The notes beneath the pieces were generated by a model. It worked only from the letters and a program-made list of their open reading frames with translations. It did not search any database and was not told the DNA's origin. Positions 42,176-54,213 of a stretch of 64,000 nt of DNA are shown piece by piece; position 1 is the stretch's first letter, and each line of letters begins with the position of its first letter. The translations under genes were made by a program, and so were the position numbers. This DNA is from Bretschneidera sinensis (lineage: Eukaryota > Streptophyta > Magnoliopsida > Brassicales > Akaniaceae), in NCBI GenBank assembly GCA_023935145.1, contig CM043700.1, forward strand, positions 70,693,120 through 70,757,119. The letters are read 5' to 3'.

Positions 42176-42795
42176 AAACCCTATCACAAATACTTCCCTT
42201 AATATCCCCACCAAACATCCTATATCTGAACCAAAATAGTCCCATTTACCCCATACAGTTGTTCATACTCTAGCTGTGGAGACAAATCCAAACCCAACTA
42301 CAACATCAATTTGGAAGGTGAAGAAAAAACCATCAGAACAACAGCATCCCTCTTAGGAGCACTATGCTGCTTTAGTGGAATCAAACTCTTGACAATATAT
42401 ACTCCATGAATGACGCTGAAGATGATTTAACTAAGTTTGTCTCTCTAAATTTTTTTTTGTGGTTCTACAAGATGATGTTCAATCCGAGCCTTACTATGAA
42501 GATAATACAGAATTATCTAAGGATGGGGAGGGGATTTTTGTTATCGAGTAGAAGAAAGTTATTTCTGGCGGCGACATTTCAAATTCCATACATCGTAGTA
42601 GTGATGCTTCTTACAACCTATTGCCTCAATAGGAAACCTTCATGCAGATAGTATTGAGCCTGAAGTTAATGCTTTTTCTAAGTCTTGTTCATAGTGTAAA
42701 AAGCAACAATGGAAGAAAAAAAAAATTGAACGCTGTATTAGTCTATCTTATGCCAGATCACTATCTCTTAAACCCACTGATAAATCCTCAAGATG

Positions 42796-44753
42796 AATTG
42801 CATCATTTGGAATATTAGGGGGTTTAAAAGCCCAAAGAAAATTGCTTATCTGAAAACGCTGATTAAGGACTATCGTCCTTCATTACTGATTTTGTTGGTA
42901 CCAAAACACTTTGGGGAGCATATTCAAAAGCTGGCTAGGCGTTTGGGTTTCACATAGTTTGTGCATGGTAATCATGTTAAACTCATATTTAGTTCTTTTG
43001 GTTTTCCTAAATTTCTGTGGATCTTATTCAAATTCACCCTCAAGCTATTTTTATGATGATTAATTTTTTTTATCTATTGCTAAAGAATGTTTGTTTACTG
43101 CAGTGTATGCCAAATGCCTATGAAATGATCATTTGGCACTTGGGATGCGATAATCTCTCTCTAAATTGTTTGATGTTCCTTGGTTTGTTGGAGTGATTTC
43201 ATTATTGTTTTGTCATCGACTGAAAAGTTTGGTGGTGCTAGCCTTGATCTCAAAGCAGTTGATGATTTCAAAGACTGTATTTTTATTGCTCGACTCACTG
43301 ATGTTGGCTTCAAAGGTAGTACTTTTACATGGTGTAACAACCAACATAGGTCTGCTCGCATATGGTCTAGGCTTAATATATTCCTAATTAATAGTGATTT
43401 TGGTACTGTTTTCCAGCCATTTCGGTTGAGCATTTGACTAGGCTTCACTTTGATCATGCCCCTCCTTTGATTTCCTTAGTCAAGAGAGAGTCAGGTACTT
43501 ATCTGTTTAAATTTCATCATATGTGGTTAGAATATCTAGATTTTTTCAGCTTCGTTTAGATGCATTGGGAATCTTGCAGTTATGATCTTCAATCTCGTTT
43601 GAAAAATTTATGGGGCTTGTTGCGTAAGTGGAATTGAGAGGTTTTCGTTGATTCGAATTAGAAAATTGCTAGTGCACAAGATGAAGTCTTCGGCTTAAAG
43701 ATGACCGTGGTAATTCTATCTCGGATCAGGAATTGGGTGACAACGTTGTTAAGTTCTTTTTAGATCAATTTATGTCTATTATCTTCTCTCCTCGTAGCAC
43801 TTTGATGTTGTGTGTTCCCAATTTAATTTCAGATGCAGATAATTGTGCTCTTTGTGATATTCCTTTTGATGCAGGCAGTAAATTCTTTGGTCCCTAGCAA
43901 TGCTCCTGGTCCAGATAGCTTACAGGTTATTTTTATCGAGGTAGTTGAGAAATTATTAAGCAGAGTGCAATGGATTTAGTTCAATTTTTTTTTGGTGATT
44001 ATTTGCCCAAAGCTATCACTTGTAGGAATATTGTTTTTCTTCCTAAGACAAACCATCAGTCTTTTTCTTATCTCAGGCCGATTAGTTTGTGTAATTTCAG
44101 TTATAAGATAGTTGAAAAGATTCTTAATGATTGTTGGCTGTTTGTTTTTGTTCATTATTTCAAAGGAACAAGCATGTTTCATTAGGGGAAGGAGCATTCA
44201 TGTTAACATCGCTTTAGCTTCTAAATTGGTATCTGACATTGATAAAAATCTTTTGGAGGTAATATTCTTCTTAAGATTGATATTGCTAAAGTGTATGACA
44301 GGCTAGAATCAGGGTTTTTTTTTTAATAATTCAACCTCTCATGGCTTTTGATTTTTTTTTTAGGCCTATTATGATCTTATAAACGTAGCTTCAGCGAATT
44401 GTTGGTACACTCTTATACTAAATGGTGATCGATATGGCTTATTTTCTTCCTCTCATAGTCTCAGACAAAGGGACCATTAATTTGTCTCCCTCTTTCTCTT
44501 TATTTTGGCACAAGATGTTCTTAGTAGCAATCTGAAGTTGCTTGTGGATGAGAGGAAAATTAAGCCTTATCGTTGTAGTGGTACTAATCAAATGTATCTC
44601 ATCTCCTTTTTCACTAATGATATGCTTATATTCACAAATGGTTTAAAAAATTCTCTATATCAGTTTTCTATATTTCACACATACGAGAATGAGCATGGGT
44701 AGTTAATAAGCATTCCTAAAACTGGTTTTGCGGTGTCTAGTAAAGTTTCTAAT
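42796..44753 (+). pseudogene. L1-type LINE ORF2 remnant: endonuclease and reverse transcriptase
   Basis: The endonuclease start IIWNIRGFKSPKK lies at about 42799. Its later motifs GFKGSTFTWCNNQ and ARIWSRLNIF lie at 43310-43385. RT wording appears at 44025-44130 (YLRPISLCNFSYKIVEKIL), 44170-44235 (QACFIRGRSIHVNIALASKLV) and 44600-44635 (FFTNDMLIF). The last stands where FADD is usual, so a catalytic Asp has become Asn. Many stops and shifts occur. The frame is cut at 44753 by a solo LTR. Confidence 0.7.
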
Positions 44754-45684
44754 TGTGAACTAATAAATAATCTAAGAGAGGGTGAATTAGGTTTTTAAAA
44801 CCTTTTTGCACAAAGTAAACATGTTTACAATAAATTTATTCAAGAAATAATATAAACAATAAATTGATGGAAACTAAAAGAGTAAGTGAAAGAAAGTGTA
44901 AACTCAATTTATAGTAGTTGATAATATTGAAAATCTCTCCGACCCTACGTCTACTCTCTTCAAGAATCTTCTTTGAAATTTTCCACTAAATAAGCAATTT
45001 CGACGGTGTTGTTCAAACCGTTACAAGAAATTCTTCTACAATTGTTTATCACCTAAAAACTCCCAAAAGTTACACAAACTCTTACAAACAAGAGTTACAC
45101 CAACTCTTTCTTTTACAAGGAATGTAGAGAAGAAAAAAGTTTACAAGAGAGATTCTTTACAACTGAATGATATCTCTTTTCCAAAAACAAAGCTTTAAGA
45201 ATGACTCAAGAAGATTTTTTGAGCTTTTGTAGAATTTGAATGCTTAAGATTGATTTGCTAAGTTTAAATGCTCAAATGAAATGTTTCTTTATAGGCTCAA
45301 GTCCGTATAGCTGTTAGACACAAGAAACTAGCCGTTTATAGCTGTTAGTGCTTGGTCCCACATTTCAAAATTTGAAATCTAACTTTTGAGAAAATTTAGA
45401 ATTTTTACTTCAATTTTGAGAAAAACAAAATTTTAAAAGATAAAAACATTTTTACAAATGTGTTTTAGAGTCATAATAAAAGCTAGTGATCAACTACCTT
45501 AGGAGCTTCTGATCTTGGTCTTCGAACTTTTTCCAAGGTGTGTATGTTTATTCTTAAGTACGTACTCTTCATTGATGCATATTGTCTTTGAAGAAGGCAC
45601 CTTAACATCTCAAACAATTAGATAAAATTGGTTAGAACAATATAAGTTTGTTTTGTCATTATTAAAATCAATTTAGAGTCAACA
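44754..45684 (-). mobile_element. Solo LTR of a copia (SIRE-like) element
   Basis: Read on the minus strand it begins TGTTGACTC and ends TAGTTCACA. Perfect 5-bp target duplications CTAAT flank it (44749-44753 and 45685-45689). It is related to the solo LTR at 4311-5451, sharing aatgacaaaac near one end and aattcaccctctc near the other. With no internal region, it reflects LTR-LTR recombination inside the LINE. Confidence 0.85.
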
Positions 45685-45689
45685 CTAAT

Positions 45690-45984
45690 CATCAAATTAA
45701 TCTTAATCACTCATATACAGGTTTTATAATAGTCAAGTTACACATTAAATATCTTAGTGTTCCTCTTTTTAACCAGTTTGGATCGAATTGCTCAACCAAT
45801 CGAAAACCGGGGTTTGGGAATTAGGAATTTGGATCAAGTTCAACAATCCTTTCAAGCTAAATTGGGTTGGAAGTATTTGGTTGGTCCATGTCTTTCGAGT
45901 TGGTTTACTCAACAAAAATATGGTCTTCCTAATTTAATGATATGGCTTGTCCTAATTAGGCCACATAGAAATGCCCTAGAAAGT
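45690..45984 (+). pseudogene. LINE ORF2 continuation (RT thumb to linker)
   Basis: After the solo LTR the LINE resumes. A frame reads IENRGLGIRNLDQVQQSFQAKLGWKYL and WFTQQKYG, the post-RT segment of plant L1 ORF2 (usually GGLGIRxLxxxNxAxxxKxxW). It stops matching after about 45958. Confidence 0.65.
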
Positions 45985-46540
45985 AAGAGAGAATATGACT
46001 TGAAAAGGAAGAAGCGCGATAGGACCATTAACTGAGATAAGATGATCAGCCGTCAAAAAAGCTTGCGAAATTAGGACTTTTAAATAATAAGTTTGAAAGG
46101 AAACATCGAGAAAAATAGAATAACTTGAGAACTCAAGACTAATAAGCTCGAGAGAACTTTACTTCGACTTTAAGCAAACATAACTGTTAATCCGGATATT
46201 TAGGGATCGAGGACAATCCAAAGGTCATGTGTTTAATTTTTCTAAGGTAAAAATTGCCACGATTAAATACAATTCACGTAGTGGAGTAAAGATGTAGACA
46301 CATGGCATGGTCGGTGCAATTAATTTAGAGGATGTAAGGAAGTGAAAACGTTGGAAACACGTTGGAAACACTTTGGAAACATTAATAGAACTGTCCAGGC
46401 TTGATCAATTATAATAGTACCAGAATCAATCATAAGAGACACATAAAAAATTATTCAACAATCATTATCTACCTATATTTACTATCCAACCCTTTACATT
46501 CCAGTCCTTTTCTTTCCAGTCACAATAGGAGTAATTGTAT

Positions 46541-46582
<42 letters not shown>

Positions 46583-46861
46583 TGTAGTTCCTTTTCTTCA
46601 TCCCTTTCCTGTGTCTGTCTCGAAGTCAAATCATGCTAAAGTCGCATTGAAGACTTGGCTTATGTTATATTAAGCTTAAAGAGTTTGCATCTGGTATTTT
46701 GTGGTTTCAATCTTGTAACCCATTGTATCAGTATTGCTTATAATTTCAATATATTGAGTTTGTTGTTACTTTGCATTGTTCTTTAATCTATTAATTAACT
46801 GCTAAATTAAATTCCTTATTTTGAATTTATAACGACATATCATTAAATTTCTCTTAATTGA
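45985..46861. other. Unassigned insertion within the LINE, with (TAA)n
   Basis: This 0.9-kb AT-rich block separates two LINE pieces that should be contiguous. It contains a (TAA)n microsatellite at 46541-46582 and repeated gttggaaacac(g/t)ttggaaacac phrases at 46350-46382. It may be a solo LTR or a non-coding transposon, but no ends were identified. Confidence 0.4.
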
Positions 46862-48062
46862 GGCATTACCGGCTTCATCTAGAGGAATATTGTTCCAATG
46901 GAGTCCATTTCAACCTTGGTTGACATATAAATTAAACCTTGCACCAACACTCATCATGTTTTGGAACAATTTGTACCAACTTATGCTTCACATAGTTGGC
47001 CTGATATTGTTGCCATTTTACCTCATTTGGTTCATGTTTCTCAATTGGTTATTAGTCAAGGTGATATTTCCATTGCTTAGGATTCTTAGCGTTCTCCCCT
47101 TTCATTTTCTACCCAATATTTACTACCAAGTATCACCATTGCTTAAACATTATCTACTAGTGTTGTACTGCATCACTTAACTGAGGAGCAACTTGATTTT
47201 TTGAAATTTGTGATTCTTGATGATAGTCCCGATTGCTTGATTTGGTGTCCTAGTAGCTTTGGTGATTCCTTAAGTAAGTCTTTTTGCAATCAAATTTGTC
47301 CTCATAATATTTTATTGAGATGGCACAAGTTCATTTGGAATAAATGGTTGCCACCTAAAATCATATTCTTTATTTGGCAGTTATTACATAATGTTGTGCA
47401 TATGGATAATAGAATTGTATTTCTAGGAATTTTCATGGCTTCTCACTGCGTATGTTGTGGGTCTCCTTCAAGGGAGATGTTGGAGCATTTGTTTCTCTCT
47501 GGTGACTTAGTTACAACTACATGGGAACATTTTGGCCCTTTGGTTGGTATGGCTCACACATTTGATTCCTTGTAAGGTTTGTTATTGGCTTTGTTTTCAC
47601 TCTCTTCATTTTGAACTTAGTTGGGGTTCATGAGGGTTATTTTACTTGTTTAATTTATTGGGAAATTTAGCTTGCTAGAAACGAATGTCTACATGAGGAT
47701 GCTCCTTGTGTTGTGGGGCACGTTATCAATCAGGTCTGTAAGTTGGCACGAGAAATTATTCTGATCTTTTAGCTTGGTTTAACACCTAATTTTCATGATT
47801 CGATTTCCCTTTAAGCTTTGAATGTACCAATTAAATATCTCCCTATCAAACGTGGAATATGAGTTAGGTAGAAACCACCCCATATTGGTTCTCTAAACCT
47901 GAATACGAACGGTTATAGCAGGAATGGTATTTTTACTGGTGGTGGCTTAATTCGTGATTATAAGCGTGCAGTTCTTTTAGACTTCTCTTATTATTTGGTG
48001 AGGGTTCTGCTATAGACGGAGAGCCTAAGGCACTTTTCATTGGTCTTCACCTTTTAAAGATC
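46862..48062 (+). pseudogene. LINE ORF2 C-terminal part: zf-RVT and start of RNase H
   Basis: The frame at 47201-47575 is a clear zf-RVT region: FIWNKWLPPKIIFFIWQLLH, then GIFMASHCVCCGSPSREMLEHLFLSG. The preceding 46862-47180 carries degenerate linker sequence (ILPHLVHVSQLVIS in one frame). Beyond 47575 an RNase H-like piece is recognisable only weakly (AIDGEPKALFIGLHLL near 48010-48060) before the copia insertion at 48063. Confidence 0.65.
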
Positions 48063-48463
48063 TGTTAGAGTGGATGTATACTTCGCGGGTCCAGATCTAT
48101 AGAACCCCTGACGACCACAGGGGTTCCACTAACCCGATGAACAAGCAGGGGTTATGGGGCAGCGCCCCCGAAAATTTCAGGCCCTGTATATTTTTTGTGT
48201 TTGGTTTTTTGCTTAATGGTTTGTGCTTGGGCCCATAAATAGCTGTTGTTTTGCAACAGCAGGGAAACTCTAATTAAGGCATCTTAAGTGGCTTATAAAT
48301 ACTTTCTATGTACTAAGCGCACATTGTAACTAGAGATTTGTGAGGTTGATAATAATGAAACTTCTGGCATGATATAACTCTATAATGGGGTGAACCTGGG
48401 TATTTCATGTCTTATTTTCTTTTTATTTATAATTCATATGATTGCCAGATCTCGAATCGTTCA
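48063..48463 (+). repeat. 5' LTR of the copia element
   Basis: It begins TGTTAGAG and ends TCGTTCA. It contains small inverted repeats around gacgaccacaggggttcc and a TATA-like gcttataaatac (about 48292). It has diverged from the 3' copy, so the insertion is not recent. Confidence 0.9.
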
Positions 48464-48465
48464 AT

Positions 48466-48478
48466 TGGTATCAGAGCC
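48466..48478 (+). other. Met-tRNA primer-binding site of the copia element
   Basis: TGGTATCAGAGCC lies two bases after the LTR end and is an exact copy of the plant copia consensus. Confidence 0.92.
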
Positions 48479-48519
48479 TTATGTTCGAGGACTAACAATC
48501 AGAGATATCGATTGGATCA

Positions 48520-49320
48520 CGGATTGAAATCGAGAAGTTCGGAGGGAAGAGCTTCGAGTTGTGGAAACTGAAGATGGAGGATCTACTCGTGGACATGGAC
48601 CTGTGGACGGTGATAGTCGATGAGATGTCGAAGAGTACGATGAGCATGATGGTCACGTCCATGGTAGAGGTGGCATCGCCAATGGTGGTTTCAACATCAT
48701 CTTCACCGGCCATCACGGAGTGGGTGAAGTTCGATCGGAAGGCACGAAGTCTGATTCGACTGTGCCTGGTTGATTTTGTCATGATAAATGTTTCTAAAGA
48801 GAAGACTGCGAAAGAACTCTGGAAGAAGCTAGAAAGCATTTATTAGAGTAAATCTCTGGTAAACAAACTATTTCTGCGGAAGAAGTTGTACAACCTTCGA
48901 ATGGTTGAGGGTGATTCTTTCTCTATTCATCTACATGAGTTCAACACTCTGATAGGTCAGTTATTGTCTATGAGTGTTGATGTGACAGATGAAGATAAAG
49001 CTATTATACTGCTCTGTTCACTGTCTTATTCATGAGATAACTTAATAGTTACGATTGGTAGTGGTACGACTGATATGTCCTTTGAGAATGTTGTGGCAGC
49101 CTTATTATCTAAGGAAATGAGGCGGTGAGGTGCATAGAAATTATCAAATTAGGCCTTATTTGTGAGAGATCAAACCCATTGTAGAGACTACAAGTGGTCT
49201 GGTGATAAACCCAAGTTCAGGGGAAGATCGAAAAGTGGGGATAAATCTAGGTCGAAGTGTTGGAAGTGTAAGAAGCCTAAACATTTGAAGAACAATTGCA
49301 GAAGTAAAAGTGTGAACCTT
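48520..49320 (+). pseudogene. Copia gag (broken)
   Basis: FGGKSFELWKLKMEDLLVDMDLW opens the gag domain, and the frame 48559-48846 ends at a TAG after KKLESIY. The next frame continues with LVNKLFLRKKLYNLRM, FNTLIGQLLS, and a CX2CX4HX4C knuckle CWKCKKPKHLKNNC (about 49257-49300). Stops at 48844 and near 49033, 49125 and 49136 break it. A Met-rich, Ser-rich insertion-like segment (48620-48715) is unusual for this domain. Confidence 0.8.
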
Positions 49321-49344
49321 TAAAAACGGACAGTAGGATCAAAC

Positions 49345-50560
49345 ACCGTTTAAGGCACTATTCGAGAAGAAAACGAGTTTGGCTCATATTAGGGTGTTTG
49401 GGTGTGATGCTTATATGCATGTGCTAAAAGAAAAGAAGAACAAACTTGACAGCAAATCAGTGAAGTGCATTTTCATTGGATATAAGGATGAGGTCAAGGA
49501 GTACAAGTTATAGAATCCAAAAAACATGAGTACAATTTTCAACAGAGATGTTGTGTTCATAGAAAAACAAAGGGATGTGGCGACTGTCCAAGATGTACCG
49601 GAACAGCCAAAGCAGGTTTAGATTGATCTTAGCCCAGAAGATAAAGAGTGGGAGACTACCCCACAGACTGCATCGGATACTTCAGATTCTGAGTTAGTTG
49701 AGTCTGAGCATGGTATTCATGTTTCTGATGTAAATGATAAGGATTCAGATGCTGGCTCAGGGGTAGAGACCATGCCTGTCGTGAGAAGATACACACAGGT
49801 TAGGAGGCCACCCATCAAGTATCCCCCTAGTGCTTGCTGTGCATTATATACTTTAAATATTATAGTGATGATCCTAGCATAGTGAAAGAGGTGAGGACCT
49901 TGGAGGATGTAAATATATGGGAGGATACTATGAAAGAGGAGATGCATGCACTGGACAGGAATGAAACATGGAGCCTTGTGAAATTGCCTAGATATAGGAA
50001 GGCAATTGGGTGCAAATTTATTTTCAAGAAGAAAACAAATGTAGATGAAATGGTAGAAAAGTACAAGGCACGTTTAGTTGCAAAGGGGTACTCACAAATA
50101 GAGGGAATTGACTATGGTGAGATATTTTCCCTGGTAGCAAAGTTGACATCTATCATATTTGTCTTACTTATGGTAGCTGCTTATGATCTAGAGGTCGAGC
50201 AACTAGATGTGAAGACAACTTTCCTTCACGGGGACTTAGAGGAGGAAATTTACATGAAACAACCTGCAAGCTTTGTGAGCAAAGGCAAGGAAGAGCTCGT
50301 TTGTAAATTGAAGAAGTCTTTGTACGTACTAAAGCAGTCACTAAGGATGTAGTAGCAGAAGTCTGACACATATGTCATTCAGCTTGGGTTCACTCGTAGC
50401 TATGTTGATCATTGCGTCTATGTGAAAAGATTGGAGGTTGATTTTGTCATTTTAACTTTGCACGTTGATGATATGTTGTTGATTAGAAATAACAGGAAGA
50501 TGATTAGCACTGTGAAGGCCTTGTTGGCAAGGTAGTTTGACATGAAAGACCTAGGGCCAA
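49345..50560 (+). pseudogene. Copia integrase C-terminus and reverse transcriptase (broken)
   Basis: Just after the deletion junction come KTSLAHIRVFGCDAYMH and CIFIGYKD, the end of integrase. A linker to RTLEDVNIWEDTMKEEM follows. The RT domain is mostly open in 49834-50352: KARLVAKGYSQIEGIDY, QLDVKTTFLHGDLEEEIYM. After two stops it carries the catalytic LHVDDMLLI motif near 50460. An in-frame TAG near 50535 precedes FDMKDLG. Family role: cDNA synthesis. The copy is non-functional. Confidence 0.85.
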
Positions 50561-50575
50561 CAAAATTTATTAGGC

Positions 50576-51470
50576 ATGCAGATAAAGAGGGATCGTGAAA
50601 ATCGAAAACTGTGGTTAAGTCAGAAGAAGTATATTGAAGAAGTGTTGAAGAAATTTAACATGTCTGACAACAAGTCAGTATGGACTCCCATGCCTTTGGG
50701 AACCAAGTTATATGCAGAACAATGTCCGAAGACAGATGAAAAAGCTAAAGAGATGGCACACGTGCCTTATGCTAGTGCGGTTGGAAGCTTAATGTACGCC
50801 ATAGTGTGTACGAGACCAGATATTGCCCAAGCTATGGGAGTATTGAGTAAATATATGTTTAATCCTGTGAAAGAGCATTGCATTGCAATCAAGAGAGTTC
50901 TTAGATATCTTCGTGGCACGTCAGAGTTTGCATTATGTTATGGAGGTATGGGAGGTAAAAAGAATCTTGACATTGTAGGATCAGTTGATGCTGACTAGGG
51001 AGAAGATATTGATAGTAGGAGGTTTACAAGCGGATATGTTTTCAATCTGTTTGGTGGGGTGGTGAGTTGGATGAGCAAGAGGCAAAATGTTGTTGCTCTT
51101 TTATCCACAGAAGCAGAGTATATGACGATAACTCATGCTGGAAAGAAAGCGATTTAGCTTCAAAGGTTGTGTACTTAGCTTCAAGGAGTAATGAAGGTAA
51201 AATGTGACAATCAAGGTGCCATCTTCTTTGCAAAGAATCCTGCATTTCATTCACAAACGAAGCACATTGATATCCAATATCACTTCATTTGGGAAAAGAT
51301 TGAAGAAAAGGTGATAATCTTGGAGAAAGTCAATACAACATTGAACAACGCAGATTTCTTGAGTAAGGTAGTTAGTCTAGCGAAGTTTGAGTGGTGTGCT
51401 ACTAAGATGGGCTTGAAGAAACATAGTTTTAGGAAGTTTTCCATGTTTGTGAAGTATTTACCAAGTGGGA
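50576..51470 (+). pseudogene. Copia RNase H region (broken)
   Basis: The open stretch 50576-50998 (SQKKYIEEVLKKFNM, then VPYASAVGSLMYAIVCTRPDI) bridges RT and RNase H. After stops, KRQNVVALLSTEAEYM (near 51080-51120) carries the RNase H Glu region, followed by VKCDNQGAIFFAKNPAFHSQTKHID. It ends KFEWCATKMGLKKH, with the polypurine tract ccaagtgggaga at 51461-51472. Confidence 0.85.
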
Positions 51471-51473
51471 GAT

Positions 51474-51873
51474 TGTTAAAGTTGGTGCATATTTCACGGA
51501 TCCAGATCTGTAGAACCCCCGACGACCACGGGAGTCCCGTTCCCCGATGACCGGGTGGTGGTTAGGGGGCAGCACCCCCAAAAATTTCAGGCCCTGTACA
51601 TGTTTTGGGTTTGGTTTTTGCTTGATGGTTTAGGCTTGGGCCCATGAATAGTCATGGTTTTGCAGCAGTGCGGAAACCCGAATTAAGGCGTCTAAGTTGC
51701 TTATAAATATTCTCTATGTACTGAGTGCACATTGTAACGAGAGATTTGTGAGGTTGATAATAGTAAAACTTTTGGCAAGACGTAGCCCTATTCTGGGGTG
51801 AACCTGGGTATATCGTGTCTTATTTTCTTTTTCTCCGTATAATTCGTGTGATTGACAGGTCTCGAATCGTTCA
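51474..51873 (+). repeat. 3' LTR of the copia element
   Basis: It begins TGTTAAAG and ends TCGTTCA and is collinear with 48063-48463 with many substitutions. Confidence 0.9.
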
Positions 51874-51878
51874 AGATC

Positions 51879-52340
51879 AAGTTTTGGTTGTCTCATCCAT
51901 TGAATGTGATTCTAAGGTTCCGATTGATTGTTTAAGCTCCTTTTTAAAGCCTCGGAAGATTTAATACATTTTAAAACAATGCCAGTCTTTGTTGCCTTCC
52001 CAATGTTTGCTTGGTCATTTTTTCAAGGATACTAACGCTCCAACAGATTTACTTGCTTTTTTGGCGCATGTTCAACTCAACAAGAAGATTTTCTCGCACT
52101 AGGGTTATTTGCCAAGCAATGTTTATGTTAGCTGCCAACTGGATTGTAATAGGATTCGTTCTTATAGGCCTCTTTAGTTAATAGCAATTATGGTTTATTC
52201 ATGAGGCCGTCATGGTTTTGTTTTTTATCCAAGTGTTGGAATCATTTGTTTATGAGGGGTTTGTCGCTCATATCTCCCCTCTTTCTTTGTATTTTCTTTT
52301 TCTTTCATTAAATTGGCTGCGGTCTGCCTAATCCATCATA
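51879..52340 (+). pseudogene. LINE ORF2 tail and 3' end
   Basis: LINE sequence resumes after the copia target duplication. It shows RNase H tail wording only weakly (CNRIRSYRPL near 52145). It ends in the T-rich 3' UTR ttgtattttctttttctttcattaaattgg common to plant L1 elements. No clear poly(A) or target duplication was found. Confidence 0.45.
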
Positions 52341-53289
52341 ACAGGTGATGTTCGTAAAAATCCTTTTTTTATCCCAATAAGTCTCATTTTAGTCGCCCCA
52401 ATTAATTTACATTCAAAGGTTGAATTCAATTTGCAGGTTTGACTGCTTTGCTTGATTTGCAGTCTCTTTTATTATTTGCAATTTAACCAAACTCGTTTTT
52501 AGTTGATATCCAAGATATTTATCAAATTAATTTTCATGTAAGAACTAATACTACAGAGTCCCAAATACATTCAGCAATCAGCACCATTCAATGAAAGATT
52601 GAGGATCCAACAGAAAAAGCATTCTCCATTAAATATGACAAAACAGAAAAAAGTTCTCAGCGGGGAAATCTTGAGCAATTGACTTAGTTGACCCTACCTG
52701 ATTACAGAACCAAAACCAAAAGAACGGGAACTCATAAATATGACCAAAGAATCAAAACGCTCATCTCTCTTAAGGTATGTAATCTTTTTCCTTCCAATGT
52801 TGAAGAATAAAAAAATTCAATTATCAGAGATCGTCATATGGGTTTTGAAAAGATCATATGGGTATAATTGCTTTATTTGATTCTTCTTATTTTCCTCCAT
52901 TTTCTGGCTTTCTTTGTTAATGTCAGCTTCTGATGATGACACTTGAAATTTGTGAGAAATGTTTATGTGAAATTGAGACATAATGCATGGTTAGATTAGA
53001 GTTTGGTGTCTCTTCTAGGCATGATTTATCGTAAAATTACTTTTGCCTATCGTTTGTTTAGCTGAAAAAACTTTAGAACTAAGAAAAGAAAACAAAGATT
53101 ATAGTCTTGGCATTTATTTCTTTTCTGTTACAAGAACCTGGAGAATGCACTCTTTTTCCGGTAAGTTTCTTTTTAATCACCCCAATTTATATTCAAAGAC
53201 TGAATTCAATTTGCAGGTTTGATTGCTTTGCTTGATTGTCCTTTTTCTTTTTCTACAATTTTTGTTTTCCTTTTCTTTTATGTGTTCTA
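52341..53289. repeat. Non-coding segment holding an 80-bp direct repeat
   Basis: Bases 52379-52456 recur at 53163-53236 with small changes; both include ttgaattcaatttgcaggtttga-like text and end tgctttgcttgat. The segment between shows no ORF with a family signature. It could be duplicated host UTR or intron sequence; no gene model can be built. Confidence 0.5.
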
Positions 53290-53909
53290 TTAAGTTGACT
53301 AATTAAAGAAAGTTATGGAGAAGAACTAGGACTTGTAGACTTAAATAAATATAAACAATAATATCATACATGAAATTAAAACACTGATAATTGCATAATT
53401 AAATTATATACCTGGTTGAACCACATTAATAATATTAAGATATGTACAAGTCCAAACAACAGGATCACCAATTAACAACGGTGGACTCTCGTACTTTTCT
53501 CATTGGACCAAATCTGCCGACCCGGTTTTATAAAACTATCATAATTAGTAGTAGCCCACATTGAAAAATTCCAACATTCTCTCCCTTGGGCAACACTAAT
53601 TATAGCTCTCAAAATTTTAAAATATTTTATTCAATTTAAAAAGATACCCGAGTCAAACAACTTAATTTTATTGTGGCCACATTTGAAGAAAAATTTGGTC
53701 ATCTAAAACAACATTTTAAACAACTTGATGCCATGAAAAACATCATACATAGAATCATGGCAGCCGTTGTGTTCTATTATTCACACCAGACCAATCCATG
53801 GTTACGCATGCAGATGGTTCCACTGATATGGATCCAATGCGGTACTATAGCAAGAAAATAACATCTAACAGGGTGATAAAATAATGTGTTATTTTCATTG
53901 TCAGTCCTC

Positions 53910-54213
53910 AACATGACTCTCTGTACAACATGCCTATTAATAGGCCATAGAAGTCATCAACAACATGGTATGTCTCAAAATACATCAATGTTTCAACAGA
54001 GTATTAACCACGAGACATACCCATCCAAACTTAAAATTGACACCATGTTTTAAGTTTCCACAACATGACTCTCTGTACAACATGCTTAGTAATGGGTCAG
54101 AGAAGTCAACAACAATATAATATGTCTCAAAACATCTCGAGATTTCAACAGGGTGTCAATCACGAGACATACCCAACCATACTCAAAACTGACACCAATT
54201 TTAAGTTTCCACA
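53910..54213. repeat. 152-bp tandem duplication inside the copia remnant
   Basis: Two copies start at 53910 and 54062 with aacatgactctctgtacaac and are followed by a third partial start (aacatgacatg at 54213). They differ at many sites. No coding match. Confidence 0.85.

Larger units (their letters stand above)
48063..51873 (+). mobile_element. Ty1/copia element (Tork/Tnt1-like), internally deleted
   Basis: LTRs of about 400 bp (48063-48463 and 51474-51873) and perfect 5-bp target duplications AGATC (48058-48062 and 51874-51878) define the copy. A Met-tRNA primer site and a polypurine tract are in place. The internal part is 3.0 kb. It holds gag, the end of integrase, RT and RNase H, but lacks protease and the integrase core (junction near 49325-49345). 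Stops occur throughout. It sits inside the LINE. Confidence 0.92.

Noticed and set aside
46401..46673. 90-codon frame with an isoleucine run
   Set aside because: The Ile run is the (TAA)n microsatellite read in another frame.
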